Below are positions 1 to 9,319 of a stretch of DNA of 64,000 nucleotides, piece by piece (the first letter of the stretch is position 1; the number at the start of each line of letters is the position of its first letter). The stretch is from NCBI RefSeq assembly GCF_018129385.1, contig NZ_JAFCLN010000019.1, forward strand, positions 62,001 through 126,000, given 5' to 3'. The stretch is from Bradyrhizobium lablabi. GTDB taxonomy: Bacteria; Pseudomonadota; Alphaproteobacteria; Rhizobiales; Xanthobacteraceae. The position numbers and the translations under genes were made by a program. Under the pieces are notes generated by a model that worked only from the letters and a program-made list of their open reading frames with translations, did not search any database and was not told where the DNA came from.

Positions 1-894
1 TCGCTGGAGATGACGCTGACCAGCCAGGGCCGCAGCGCTTCCGCGCTGGTCGGCGCGCTCGCCGGCAGCGGCACGGTGACGCTGGAATCGGCCAAATTCG
101 CCGGCCTCAATCCGCGCGCGTTCGAGGTCGCGGTGCGCGCCAGCGACAGCGGCCAGGCCCGGGACGATGCGCGGCTCAAGCAGGTCGTGGAGCCGGCACT
201 GTCGGCTGGCGCGCTCGCGGTGGTCTCCGCTCAAATTCCCTTCAGCATTCGCGACGGGCGGATGCGGGTCAGCCCCACCACGATCGATGCGCAGGGCGTG
301 CGCGCGGTCATCTCCGGCGGCTACGACATTCCGGCCGATCAGGCCGACATCCGCGCCACGCTCGCGCTGACGATGCCGCTGGCGGTGAGCGGCCGTCCCG
401 AGATCCAGTTGTTCGCGGCCGGCACGCCCGATGCGATGACCCGCAGCGTCGATATTGCCGCCTTGTCGTCGTGGCTCGCCGTGCGCACGATCGATCACGA
501 AACCCGCCGGCTGGATGCCATCGAGCGTGGCGAGCCGCCGCCGCCCCCGCCGGCGCCGATTTCGATTCCCGCCGAAGCTGCGCAGGACATCGCTCCGCCG
601 CCGAGTCCGGCGCCGCCGCAGGTGCCGGTGCCGCCCCGCCGCACGCCGCCGCCAAAGGCCAAGGCCGGTCCACGCCCGCCCGCAGCGCAAGCGCCCACAC
701 CGCAGCAGCAGGCGGCCCCTCCGCGTCAGCCCGCGCCGCCACCCGCCGCCGCCCAGGCCGCGCCGTTACCACCGCCGATCGAGGTGCGGCCCGCGCCGGG
801 CGTCCTGGCAAAGCCAAGACCAAAACCGCCGCCGCCACCGCTGGCACTGACGCCGCAGGTCCCGCCGCGCCCGCCGGCGCCGGTGCAGAATTAG
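1..894 (+). CDS. AsmA-family protein, C-terminal part (5' truncated by window)
   Basis: The reading frame is open from the first base, so the gene starts outside the window and only its last 297 codons are visible. About the first 165 visible residues look like the C-terminal region of AsmA-type envelope proteins (alternating beta-strand segments such as GGYDIPADQADIRATLALTM). From about residue 175 the protein becomes a long low-complexity tail of Pro, Ala and Gln with poly-Pro runs. AsmA-like proteins are inner-membrane-anchored periplasmic proteins linked to outer-membrane lipid transport. Assignment rests on general resemblance, so the family is moderately sure and the function is not shown here. 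Confidence 0.6.
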   Translation, partial: SLEMTLTSQGRSASALVGALAGSGTVTLESAKFAGLNPRAFEVAVRASDSGQARDDARLKQVVEPALSAGALAVVSAQIPFSIRDGRMRVSPTTIDAQGVRAVISGGYDIPADQADIRATLALTMPLAVSGRPEIQLFAAGTPDAMTRSVDIAALSSWLAVRTIDHETRRLDAIERGEPPPPPPAPISIPAEAAQDIAPPPSPAPPQVPVPPRRTPPPKAKAGPRPPAAQAPTPQQQAAPPRQPAPPPAAAQAAPLPPPIEVRPAPGVLAKPRPKPPPPPLALTPQVPPRPPAPVQN

Positions 895-1011
895 AGCATG
901 CCCTTGGTGCTGCCACGCGCGTCACGTGTGATGAAGAAACTCAGCTTCAGATAACTGAGTTGGACAGTCGATGCGAATTGTTCCGCGAATAGCGGCCGGC
1001 AGCTTTGACAC

Positions 1012-1566
1012 TTAACGGACATCAGGTCGTCGAGAAGTATCTCTGTTTGAATTGTCAAAAATTACAGCAAGTGCCAAAGCAAGAAGGCCGTAGGCGATTG
1101 CATTAACAGCGCCTGCTATGGCCAGCGCCAAGATGTCGGAAGAGACCGGCCCATGGGGACCAAACAATAGCATTATCGCGATGATGCCTGGTGCTTGCAA
1201 AAAATCCAAGATACCGCCGGGCATTTGCCACGCTATCGCGAGCAAGATCATCGAGAAGAATATTCCAATCGCCATCGCAATGATATTTCTACGCTTCATG
1301 GTCAACGGCGCTGTGGACCAGCCAAGCAGGATGGTGAAGGCTAGGCCGATGGCTGCGACAGAAGCGGCCAGGATTGAGGTGTAGGTGAGCACAGCAAGCG
1401 TGCGTTCGGTAGTGAGCCCCCAAGTCCCTTCTGGACTTGGCATAAATGCTGACAGGACCACCGCCGCAAAATACATCGCCGGGGCAGCTAAAATGATCAG
1501 CGAAAACATGCGGGCAAGCCAGTGGGCCACGTCGTAGCTCCTTTCCGAAGCCTGCTGCCAGAGCAT
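1012..1566 (-). CDS. Hypothetical integral membrane protein
   Basis: The 184-residue protein has about five hydrophobic segments (roughly residues 19-42, 58-84, 92-116, 120-137 and 145-170) and a short basic C-terminus (RRPDVR). I do not recognise a family. It stands alone: the AsmA-like gene ends convergently 117 bp away and the ABC-F gene lies 109 bp upstream on the same strand. Lower G+C than its neighbours, visible in the AT-rich codons, may indicate later acquisition, but this is only an impression. Confidence 0.65.
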   Translation of the reverse strand: MLWQQASERSYDVAHWLARMFSLIILAAPAMYFAAVVLSAFMPSPEGTWGLTTERTLAVLTYTSILAASVAAIGLAFTILLGWSTAPLTMKRRNIIAMAIGIFFSMILLAIAWQMPGGILDFLQAPGIIAIMLLFGPHGPVSSDILALAIAGAVNAIAYGLLALALAVIFDNSNRDTSRRPDVR

Positions 1567-1675
1567 TGGCCTATCAGGATGCCACCAGGACGACTAGAAC
1601 GCACGCTTATCCGCCGCATCTGGCCCTTAGTGGGCCCTTCTGTGCGAACGGCCCAGTTCTGCGACCACCGGTTCG

Positions 1676-3250
1676 CTACAGCACCATCTCCCGATCAATC
1701 CCGATCGCCCGCAGAAACGCCTGATCATGGCTGACCACGATCAGCGCGCCGTCGAATCCGTTCAGCGCATCTTCTAGCTCCTCGATCGATGCGAGGTCGA
1801 GATGGTTGGTCGGCTCGTCCAGCAGCAACAGCAGCGGCGGCTGCGCGCGCGCGAACACGCAGGCCATGCCCGCGCGCAGCCGCTCGCCGCCGCTCAGCGT
1901 GCCGGCGACTTGCAGCGCGGCCCTGTTGCGGAAAGCGAAGCGCGCCAGTGCGGCATATGCTTCATTGTCCGTCAAATCTCCGTTCAGCCGCCGCATGTTG
2001 TCGAGAATGCTTGAGGCGGGATCGAGCAGACTGACGTGCTGGTCGAGCAGGGCGATCCGATCCGTGAGGCGGCGAACATCTCCCGCAACAGGCGCAAGCT
2101 CGCCGGTGATCAGGCGGAGCAGGGTGGTTTTTCCCGAACCATTGGCGCCGCGGATCGCGATGCGCTCGGGGCCGCGCACCACGAACGATAGCGGGCCGAA
2201 CAGCCGGCGGTCGGCATGCGCCATCACCACCTCGTCGAAGGCGATCAGTTCGCGGCTTCCGGGCAAATTCGCCTTCGGCAGGTTGATCGACAGCGGCGTC
2301 AATATCTCGACGCGGGCGTGCGCTTCCGCCAGCGCGTCGGTGCGGTCGCCGATCAGCCGCTCGGCGATGCGGTTTTCGCGCGCGCCGCTGTTCTCGGCGC
2401 GCTGCTTCATGGCGCCCAGCAGCAGCGTGTCATGGCTGCCGCTCGCCGCATAGGCGCGGCCGGCCTTGTCGCGCCGCGCCTTCTTCTCCTTGGCTTTCTG
2501 TGCCGCGCGTTCGGTGTTGCGCAGCGCATCAGCCGCGCGGTCGAGATCGGCTTCAGCGCGCTCGCGTGCGGCGTCGCGCGCTTCGGCGAATGCCGGCCAT
2601 GCGCCGCCGAAGATGGTGACGCCGACCGGCGTGAGCTCGACGATGCGGTCGACCTGCTCCAGCAGCACGCGGTCGTGGCTTGCGACCACGCAGCCGCCTT
2701 GCCAGCGCGCCAGCAATTGCGCGACCGCCTCGCGGCCGTCGGCGTCGAGATTGTTGGTGGGCTCGTCGAGCAGCAACAGGTTCGGCGCCTCGATCAATAG
2801 CCGCGCCAGCGCAACGCGCGTCCGCTCGCCGCCGCTGAGCGAAGCGACCGGCCGGTCCAGCGGCAAAGCGGGCAGGCCGGTCTCGGTCAGCGCCTGCTCG
2901 ATGCGGCTTTCCAGCGTCCAGTCGGCGTCATCAGCATCGGCGAGCGAGCCTTCGCCGCGTTCGAGCCGGCGCAGCCGGGCGAGGCGCTCGGTGACACCGA
3001 GCGCCTGCGCGACCGTGAGGCGTTCATCGGCCAGTTGCGCAAGCACGCCGATCGATCCGGCGCGATGCATCGAACCGGTGGCCGGTTCGACCTCGCCGGC
3101 GAGCAGCCGCAACAGGGTCGACTTGCCGCAGCCGTTGCGACCGACAACGCCAGTCCGCTCGCGTCCGAGCGCAAGCGTCAGTCCGTCGAAGAGGGGGCGT
3201 CCGTCAGGCGTAGAGAGGGAGATCGAATCCAGAATAACCAATGCGGTCAT
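1676..3250 (-). CDS. ABC-F family ATP-binding protein
   Basis: A 524-residue cytoplasmic protein with two ABC ATPase domains and no membrane segments, the ABC-F architecture. Domain 1 has Walker A GRNGCGKST (37-45), signature LSGGE (138-142) and Walker B LLLLDEPTNNLD (158-169). Domain 2 has Walker A GANGSGKTT (368-376), signature LSGGERLR (452-459) and LLLLLDEPTNHLD. A charged Arg/Lys/Ala-rich linker (about 225-270) joins them, as in Uup/YheS-type proteins. ABC-F proteins act on ribosomes (translation factors, some giving antibiotic protection). The exact subfamily cannot be told from the sequence by eye. It is transcribed alone. Confidence 0.9.
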   Translation of the reverse strand: MTALVILDSISLSTPDGRPLFDGLTLALGRERTGVVGRNGCGKSTLLRLLAGEVEPATGSMHRAGSIGVLAQLADERLTVAQALGVTERLARLRRLERGEGSLADADDADWTLESRIEQALTETGLPALPLDRPVASLSGGERTRVALARLLIEAPNLLLLDEPTNNLDADGREAVAQLLARWQGGCVVASHDRVLLEQVDRIVELTPVGVTIFGGAWPAFAEARDAARERAEADLDRAADALRNTERAAQKAKEKKARRDKAGRAYAASGSHDTLLLGAMKQRAENSGARENRIAERLIGDRTDALAEAHARVEILTPLSINLPKANLPGSRELIAFDEVVMAHADRRLFGPLSFVVRGPERIAIRGANGSGKTTLLRLITGELAPVAGDVRRLTDRIALLDQHVSLLDPASSILDNMRRLNGDLTDNEAYAALARFAFRNRAALQVAGTLSGGERLRAGMACVFARAQPPLLLLLDEPTNHLDLASIEELEDALNGFDGALIVVSHDQAFLRAIGIDREMVL

Positions 3251-3507
3251 GGAGAACTTCCGAGATGGAGGGGAATCGCGGCGCAGTGAGCGAGGCGAAA
3301 TCCATTTCGGGCTCCATGGGGTCAGAGGATTCGGACGGCTTACATAGAAGCCCTGCGGGGAGGGTGCAAGTCGGAACTCGTCGGGCTGACTTCAGCTAAG
3401 TGAGGTAACGATGCATCTTTTTCGGCTCAGGCCAGCGACTCCGAGCGACGGCCGGCCGGAGGCGTGTTCTACTGTGCATGGGGTTGTTTTGCAGATTTTG
3501 GTTTCGG

Positions 3508-5379
3508 CTACCCGGCGCCGAGCGCGAACGCGATCTGGTAGGTCACAAGGCTGGCAAGATAGGCCAGCGTCAGCATGTAGAAGAACGTCGCCCACATCCA
3601 TCGCCAGCCGCCGGTCTCGCGGCGGATCACGGCGAGCGTGGAGGCGCATTGCGGAGCGAAGATGTACCAGACCAGCAGCGACAGCGCGGTGGCCAGACTC
3701 CATTTGGTCGCCAGCATCTGCCCGATCTGCTCGGCGGCTTCCTTGCCGCCCTCGATCGAGTAGACCGTGCCGAGCGCGCCGACCGCGACTTCGCGCGCCG
3801 CCATGCCGGGGATCAGCGCGACCGCGATCTGCCAGTTGAAGCCGAGCGGCGCCAGCAGCGGCTCCAGGGTTTTGCCGAGCCAGGCGGCGATGCTGTAGTC
3901 GATGGCAGGTTCAGTCGCGCCGGCGGGTGCTTGCGGGAATGACGCCAGGAACCAGATCAGCACCATCATCGACAGGATCGTGGTGCCGGCGCGCTGGAGG
4001 AACATCAGCGCCCGCGTGTAGATGCCGATCGCGATGCTGCGCAGCCGCGGCAGCTTGTAATCGGGCAGTTCCAGCATGAACGGCGCCGGCTGGTAGTCGC
4101 GCAGCATGAAGAACTTGATCAGGAACGACATGCCGAGGGCGCTGGCGATGCCGGCGGCATAGAGCCCGAACATCACGAGGCCCTGGAGGTTGATAAAGCC
4201 CCAGACCTTCTGGTCGGGGATGAAGGCCGAGATGATCAGCGTGTAGACGGGAATGCGCGCCGAGCAGGTCATCAGCGGTGCGATCAGGATGGTGGTGAGG
4301 CGGTCGCGGCGATTGTCGATCACGCGCGTCGCCATGATGCCGGGAATGGCGCAGGCAAAGCTCGACAGCAGCGGAATGAAGGCGCGGCCGTGCAGGCCCG
4401 CGCCGCCCATGATGCGGTCCATCAGGAACGCCGCGCGCGCCATGTAGCCAAAGTCTTCCAGCAGCAGGATGAACAGGAAGATCAGGATGATCTGCGGCAG
4501 GAACACCACCACGCTGCCGACGCCGGCGATCAGGCCGTTTTGCAGAAAGCTCTGGAACAGGCCGTCGGGCAGGGTGTCGTGGATGAACTGCCCGAGCGCG
4601 CCGAAGGAGGACGACAGCAGCTCCATCACCGGCGATGCCCAGGCGAACACCGCCTGGAACATCACGAACAGGATCAGCGCCAGCACCAGAAGGCCCCACA
4701 CGGGATGCAGCACCACGGCGTCGATCCGTGCCGTCCAGGTGTCCGGCCGCGTCGGCAGGCTGACGGCGGAGGCAATGATGCGGTCGGCCTCGCGCTGGGT
4801 AGCGCGCAATTGCGCCACCGTCAGCGGCTGCCACTGATTTGGCTGCGGCGGGGCCGCTTCCTTTGCCGCGATCTCGTCGGTCAGTTTCAGCAGGTCAGCG
4901 GTGCCGCCCTTGCGCACGGCGATCGAGGTGACCACGGGAATGCCGAGCGCCTCGGACAGTTTTGGCACGTCCACGCTGACGCCGCGCCGTGTTGCGATGT
5001 CGAACATGTTGAGCACCAGCGCCAGCGGACGGCCGGTGTTCTTCAGTTCCAGCAACAGACGGATGGTCAGCCGCAGATTGGTGCTATCGGCAACGCACAG
5101 CACGAGATCCGGCGGCACTTCGCCCGGCGCGCGGCCGAGCACCATGTCGCGCGTGATCTCCTCATCCGGGCTGCGGCCGCGCAGCGAATAGGTGCCGGGC
5201 AGATCGACCACCGAGACCTGGCGCCCCGTCGGGGTGACGAAAAAACCCTGTTTGCGCTCCACGGTGACGCCGGGATAGTTGGCGACCTTTTGCCGGCTGC
5301 CGGTCAGCGCGTTGAACAGCGAGGTTTTTCCGCTGTTTGGCGTGCCAACCAGGGCTAGATTCATCAGCGGAGCTTCCAT
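3508..5379 (-). CDS. feoB: Ferrous iron transporter FeoB
   Basis: A 623-residue inner-membrane Fe(II) transporter. The N-terminal G domain shows G1 GTPNSGKTS (12-20), the YPGVTVE switch (35-41), G3 DLPG (59-62) and G4 NMFD (124-127). A multi-helix membrane part follows from about residue 225, including two Gate-like segments (around GDLPDGL.. to GIMATRVI). It is shorter than E. coli FeoB (773 aa), mainly at the C-terminus. G1 has Thr where Asn is usual (GNPNSGK). The start lies 20 bp after the feoA stop, so the two form an operon. No feoC is present. A candidate iron-control element sits upstream of feoA. Confidence 0.95.
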   Translation of the reverse strand: MEAPLMNLALVGTPNSGKTSLFNALTGSRQKVANYPGVTVERKQGFFVTPTGRQVSVVDLPGTYSLRGRSPDEEITRDMVLGRAPGEVPPDLVLCVADSTNLRLTIRLLLELKNTGRPLALVLNMFDIATRRGVSVDVPKLSEALGIPVVTSIAVRKGGTADLLKLTDEIAAKEAAPPQPNQWQPLTVAQLRATQREADRIIASAVSLPTRPDTWTARIDAVVLHPVWGLLVLALILFVMFQAVFAWASPVMELLSSSFGALGQFIHDTLPDGLFQSFLQNGLIAGVGSVVVFLPQIILIFLFILLLEDFGYMARAAFLMDRIMGGAGLHGRAFIPLLSSFACAIPGIMATRVIDNRRDRLTTILIAPLMTCSARIPVYTLIISAFIPDQKVWGFINLQGLVMFGLYAAGIASALGMSFLIKFFMLRDYQPAPFMLELPDYKLPRLRSIAIGIYTRALMFLQRAGTTILSMMVLIWFLASFPQAPAGATEPAIDYSIAAWLGKTLEPLLAPLGFNWQIAVALIPGMAAREVAVGALGTVYSIEGGKEAAEQIGQMLATKWSLATALSLLVWYIFAPQCASTLAVIRRETGGWRWMWATFFYMLTLAYLASLVTYQIAFALGAG

Positions 5380-5399
5380 GGGGCGATGTCCGGCAGCCT

Positions 5400-5675
5400 C
5401 TATACGACGATGACCGCCATCGCCTCGCGGCGGCGGAGCGCGACGGTGATGTTTTGAACGCGGACCGCAATCGGATCGCGGCCGACAGCGCCCTCGTGCA
5501 GCACTTCCACCTGCGCGCCCTCGACAAAGCCCATCTCGATCAGCCGGCTCTCGAGCTCGACGTCGGGCAGGGCGGAACCTGCATCAGCGGCGGCAATGCG
5601 ATGAATCACGCCGGCGAAGCCGCGGCTGGCCAATCCGAGCGGAAATTGCTGTTGAGTATCGTTTGCATCGGTCAT
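5400..5675 (-). CDS. feoA: Ferrous iron transport protein FeoA
   Basis: A 91-residue cytoplasmic SH3-like protein of the FeoA family, typical in length. It shows the expected pattern of a central FVEGAQVEVLHEG loop and a C-terminal IAVRVQNITVALRRREAMAVIVV strand region. FeoA is needed for FeoB function. It is the first gene of a feoA-feoB operon, and its only upstream neighbour is divergent. The palindrome at 5737-5753 lies about 62 bp before its start and may bind an iron regulator. Confidence 0.92.
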   Translation of the reverse strand: MTDANDTQQQFPLGLASRGFAGVIHRIAAADAGSALPDVELESRLIEMGFVEGAQVEVLHEGAVGRDPIAVRVQNITVALRRREAMAVIVV

Positions 5676-5736
5676 GACCTGTCATTTCAAATCGTGCCTT
5701 GGCAGGTCAAGCGCGGCTGATGAACTAGGGCGTTAC

Positions 5737-5753
5737 CTTAGAACGATTGTAAG
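5737..5753. promoter_or_regulatory. Candidate iron-control (Irr/ICE-like) palindrome upstream of feoAB
   Basis: The 17-bp sequence CTTAGAACGATTGTAAG is a near-perfect inverted repeat (CTTA.AA...TT.TAAG). It resembles the TTAGAA-N3-TTCTAA core known for Irr-binding iron-control elements in Bradyrhizobium relatives. It lies between feoA (minus strand) and the TPR gene (plus strand), so it could act on either. The match is by eye; binding is inferred. Confidence 0.5.
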
Positions 5754-5849
5754 TATCGCCGCGCCGCCGGCCGTCGGCCCTGGAAAATTGCGGGAATGTC
5801 ATCGGCATGCCGGGGTTTTTGCATTCGGGGCGCAAGCACGGAGATTCGC

Positions 5850-6431
5850 ATGGCCTCTCTCGCGAAGCTGTTGATTCCGGCATTGCTCTCGATCGCGTGG
5901 ATGGCTCCGCCAGCGGCCATTCCGGCCTTTGCCGCCGGCGGAGGCGGCGATCCGCCGTCGGCCAACCCGCCGCCGTCGCAAAGCCAGCCGGCTCCCGCCG
6001 GCCGCTCCAGCCAGAAGGGCAAGAAGAAGCCGCAAAAGCAGTCCGGGCTCGAGGATTCCTCGTTTGCCGACGGATATCGCGCGGCCTATGCGACGATCTA
6101 TCAGCGTAACGATTACGCCGCCGCGATCGGCCAGCTCAAGGCGCTCGGCCGCGACGATATCGCCGATGTCGCCAACCTGATCGGCTATTCCTACCGCAAG
6201 CTCGGCGACTACAAGCTGTCGCAAGCCTGGTACGAGCGCGCGCTGAAGTCAGATCCGAACCACGTTCGGACCTGGCAATATTACGGCCTGTGGCAGGTCG
6301 AGCAGGGCAACCGCGATTCCGCGCAATATCACCTGAGCCGGATCGCGGCGATCTGCGGCACGGCCTGCGACGAATACAAATCGCTGGCGGCCGCGCTCGA
6401 ACAGCCTCCGGGCAGCGGCCTCGTATACTGA
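5850..6431 (+). CDS. Secreted tetratricopeptide-repeat protein
   Basis: The 193-residue protein starts at an ATG preceded by CGGAG at 5839-5843; an upstream ATG at 5796 has no such site. A signal peptide (KLLIPALLSIAWMAPPAAIPAFA, about residues 5-27) is followed by a Pro/Gln/Lys-rich linker. From about residue 85 come two or three TPR-like helix pairs (ANLIGYSYRKLGDYKLSQAW, RTWQYYGLWQVEQGNRDSAQ). It probably sits in the periplasm as a protein-protein scaffold. The partner is unknown, and it appears monocistronic. Confidence 0.8.
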   Translation: MASLAKLLIPALLSIAWMAPPAAIPAFAAGGGGDPPSANPPPSQSQPAPAGRSSQKGKKKPQKQSGLEDSSFADGYRAAYATIYQRNDYAAAIGQLKALGRDDIADVANLIGYSYRKLGDYKLSQAWYERALKSDPNHVRTWQYYGLWQVEQGNRDSAQYHLSRIAAICGTACDEYKSLAAALEQPPGSGLVY

Positions 6432-6487
6432 GCTCAAAGGAAGCAGCGGGCGCTTCATCGCGAAGCGCCCATGTTCGCGTGGGCGGG

Positions 6488-6757
6488 TCAGGCCTGCGGC
6501 CGCGTTTCCTGCGCGGGCGTCGGGGATGCGGGAGCATTCGCCGCGCGGGTGCGGAAATAGTCGAGCACGAACAGGCGAATTGCCGACGACAAATTGCCTT
6601 GCTGACGATTGCTGTCGATCTCGCCGACGAGCTCGGACAGCGTCATGTCGCGCATGCCGGAAATTTCCTTCATGCCGTTCCAGAACGCCTCTTCGAGGCT
6701 GACGCTGGTCTTGTGGCCGGCGACGACGATCGAACGTTTGACGACAGGAGACTTCAT
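6488..6757 (-). CDS. Ribbon-helix-helix domain protein
   Basis: This 89-residue protein has a ribbon-helix-helix fold pattern: an N-terminal basic strand (VVKRSIVVAGHKTSVSL) followed by two helices (EEAFWNGMKEISGM and MTLSELVGEIDS). Such alphaproteobacterial proteins (RHH_4 type) are presumed DNA-binding. Its start codon overlaps the stop of the upstream DUF4169 gene (ATGA), so the two are translationally coupled. Targets are unknown; autoregulation is likely by analogy only. Confidence 0.82.
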   Translation of the reverse strand: MKSPVVKRSIVVAGHKTSVSLEEAFWNGMKEISGMRDMTLSELVGEIDSNRQQGNLSSAIRLFVLDYFRTRAANAPASPTPAQETRPQA

Positions 6758-6942
6758 GACGCCTCTCCGCCGTCGAGCCGATGTTGATCGAGCAAACCGG
6801 TGGCGCGATCCTTGCGCTTCTGCTCCGATGTGCGCTCGGACTTGCTGCGGCCGAACTTCGCGCGATTGGCGTCAGCCTGCCGCGCCGATTGTTCTTTCTC
6901 GGCGCGCTTCCTGAAACGATTCAAATTGACCACGTCCCCCAT
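6754..6942 (-). CDS. DUF4169 family small basic protein
   Basis: A 62-residue, highly charged protein beginning MGDVVNLNRFRKRAEKEQ, which matches the DUF4169 family of alphaproteobacteria. I chose the internal ATG at 6942 because the family starts with this VVNLNRFRK segment; a longer frame to 7071 has an unrelated N-terminus. It has no membrane segment. The stop overlaps the ribbon-helix-helix start (ATGA). Family function is unknown. The two genes lie near fumC and sspB. Confidence 0.8.
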   Translation of the reverse strand: MGDVVNLNRFRKRAEKEQSARQADANRAKFGRSKSERTSEQKRKDRATGLLDQHRLDGGEAS

Positions 6943-7219
6943 GCCCGTCTCCAAGATCAAAGATGGCAAGGTGCGATAACCAGTGATGAAAATAGGAACG
7001 AAAACTGCGCCGCGCAAATGGACTCGATTGCCATCCAGGAATCCCCTTGTATTGCCCTCTGATAGCATCAAAAAAACAGTTTCGCTCTGCGAAAACTATT
7101 TTTTTTATGCTGTATCACGCAGAGCTGAGATGCGGATAGCCGATCAGCCTCCGCCTTTAGGTGTTATGATCTATAATTATAACAACGCTCCGCAATTTTT
7201 CGGGTCGTTGCGTGGTCAC

Positions 7220-8635
7220 TCAGCCGGGGTGTGTCATTTTGTCCGGCTGCACCAGGCGGTCGAATTCCGCCTCTGAAACGAATCCGAGTCGCAGCGCTTC
7301 TTCCTTCAGCGTCGTGCCGTGCGCATGTGCCGACTTGGCGACTTTTGCGGCATTGTCGTAGCCGATTTTCGGCGCGAGCGCCGTCACCAGCATCAGTGAA
7401 CGCTGCATCAAATCGCTGATACGCTTCTCGTCGGCGCGTATCCCGCTCACGCAGTGCTCGGTGAACGAACGCGCGGCATCGGACAGCAATTGAATGGAAT
7501 GCATCATACAATATGCCAACACCGGCTTGTAGACGTTCAGCTCGAAATGCCCCTGGCTGCCCGCCACGGTGATCGCGGTGTGATTGCCGAACACCTGGCA
7601 GCACACCATGGTCATGGCTTCGCATTGGGTCGGGTTGACCTTGCCCGGCATGATCGACGAGCCCGGCTCGTTCTCGGGCAGGATCAATTCGCCGAGGCCC
7701 GAGCGCGGACCGGAGCCGAGCAGGCGGATGTCGTTGGCGATCTTGAACAGCCCGGTCGCCACCGAATTGATCGCGCCGTGCACCAGCACATAAGCATCGT
7801 TGGAAGCGAGCGCCTCGAACTTGTTCCTGGCGCTGGTGAACGGCAGGCTGGTGATTTTCGCGACGTGCTTTGCGAATGCTTCGGCAAATTCCGGCTTCGA
7901 GTTGAGCCCGGTGCCGACCGCGGTGCCGCCCTGCGCCAGCGGGTAGGTGTCTTTCACCGCCGTGTGCAGCCGGGCGATGCCGCTTTCCACCTGCGCGGCG
8001 TAGCCGGAAAATTCCTGGCCCAGCGTCAGCGGCGTCGCATCCTGCGTGTGGGTGCGCCCGATCTTGACGATCCTGGCGAACGCCTGCTCCTTCTTGCGCA
8101 GTTCGTCATGCAATTGCGTCAGCGCGGGAACGAGATCGGCGAGGATGCGGCTGGCCGCGGCGATATGCATCGCGGTCGGGAACGAATCGTTCGACGACTG
8201 GCTCATGTTGACGTGATCGTTGGGATGAACCGGTTCCTTGGCGCCGAGCTTGCCGCCGAGCAACTCGTTGGCGCGGTTGGCGATCACCTCGTTGAGGTTC
8301 ATGTTGGTCTGCGTGCCCGAGCCGGTCTGCCACACCACCAGAGGAAAATGATCGTCGAGTTTGCCCTCGACCACTTCGCACGCGGCTTTCGTGATAGCAT
8401 CGGCGCGGCGTGCATCGAGCAGGCCGAGCTCGCGATTGGTCTGGGCCGCCGCCAGCTTGACGATGCCGAGTGCATGCACGATCGGCATCGGCATGCGGTC
8501 CTTGCCGATCTTGAAATTCTGCCTGGAACGTTCGGTCTGCGCGCCCCAATAGCGGTCGGCTGGCACTTCGATCGGACCGAAACTGTCGGTCTCGGTGCGG
8601 GTGGCGTTCTTCGAAGAGGCTGCTGACGAGGACAT
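7220..8635 (-). CDS. fumC: Fumarate hydratase class II
   Basis: The 471-residue protein is an iron-independent class II fumarase, which interconverts fumarate and malate in the TCA cycle. It shows the superfamily signature [12 protein letters not shown] (325-336) with the catalytic Ser loop, SGTQTNMN (106-113), and [10 protein letters not shown] (193-202) with its active-site His. Length fits the family (about 460-470). It is monocistronic or distantly linked to sspB, 67 bp upstream on the same strand. The 278 bp between it and the DUF4169 start is AT-rich. Confidence 0.97.
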   Translation of the reverse strand: MSSSAASSKNATRTETDSFGPIEVPADRYWGAQTERSRQNFKIGKDRMPMPIVHALGIVKLAAAQTNRELGLLDARRADAITKAACEVVEGKLDDHFPLVVWQTGSGTQTNMNLNEVIANRANELLGGKLGAKEPVHPNDHVNMSQSSNDSFPTAMHIAAASRILADLVPALTQLHDELRKKEQAFARIVKIGRTHTQDATPLTLGQEFSGYAAQVESGIARLHTAVKDTYPLAQGGTAVGTGLNSKPEFAEAFAKHVAKITSLPFTSARNKFEALASNDAYVLVHGAINSVATGLFKIANDIRLLGSGPRSGLGELILPENEPGSSIMPGKVNPTQCEAMTMVCCQVFGNHTAITVAGSQGHFELNVYKPVLAYCMMHSIQLLSDAARSFTEHCVSGIRADEKRISDLMQRSLMLVTALAPKIGYDNAAKVAKSAHAHGTTLKEEALRLGFVSEAEFDRLVQPDKMTHPG

Positions 8636-8702
8636 GAGAAAACTTCCGTTACGCGTGAGTGCGAAACGGATTCTACAGCGTCAGTAAGGCGCTGTGTTTG
8701 GA

Positions 8703-9212
8703 TTATTTCTTACGAAAACGGTCCAGCCGCACCACTTCGGCGCCATCACCCGTCTTGGCTGGCTCCTCCTGTTCCGCGGCCGGCGCGGAAACCGGCAAGG
8801 CTGCGGCCGGCGCTACCGCGGGCAGCTTGGTCGCGGCCGGCGTTTCGCTTGCGGCTTCGGAGGGTTCGAACTGAAGGCCGAACTGCACGGACGGATCGAA
8901 AAAGCTCTTGATCGCGGCGAACGGCACCACCAGCCGCTCGGGGATGCCGCCGAACGACAGGCCGACCTCAAAACGGTCCTCGGTCACCGCCAGGTCCCAG
9001 AACTGGTGTTGGAGGATGATGGTCATTTCTTCCGGATATTGCGCCAGCAGCCGCGGCGACAGCTTCACGCCGTCGGCCTTCGACATGAAGGTGATGAAGA
9101 AATGATGCTCGCCGGGCAGGCCGTGCTCGGCGGCGTCGCTCAGCACGCGGCGCAGCACTCCGCGCAGCGCATCGCGCGCCAGCACGTCGTATCGGATGTG
9201 ATCGGTCGGCAT
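8703..9212 (-). CDS. sspB: SspB-family ClpXP adaptor
   Basis: A 169-residue protein of the alphaproteobacterial SspB family. The N-terminal substrate-binding domain (about 1-115: IRYDVLARDALRGVLRRVL, HHFFITFMSKADGVKLS, FGGIPERLVVPFAAIKSFFDP) is followed by a flexible Ala/Glu/Pro-rich linker. A short C-terminal motif (AEVVRLDRFRKK) fits the ClpX-tethering tail. SspB binds the ssrA degradation tag and hands tagged proteins to ClpXP. The tmRNA gene that makes that tag lies directly upstream on the same strand. Confidence 0.9.
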   Translation of the reverse strand: MPTDHIRYDVLARDALRGVLRRVLSDAAEHGLPGEHHFFITFMSKADGVKLSPRLLAQYPEEMTIILQHQFWDLAVTEDRFEVGLSFGGIPERLVVPFAAIKSFFDPSVQFGLQFEPSEAASETPAATKLPAVAPAAALPVSAPAAEQEEPAKTGDGAEVVRLDRFRKK

Positions 9213-9319
9213 GTTATTCCCTTGGACTGGTGTTGCGGCCGGTCGTCCGACTCGCCCCTTTGACGTGCATGCTACTCCGGCCGCAAGGCGAGGTCAGCAG
9301 GCGATATCGATGGAAATTG

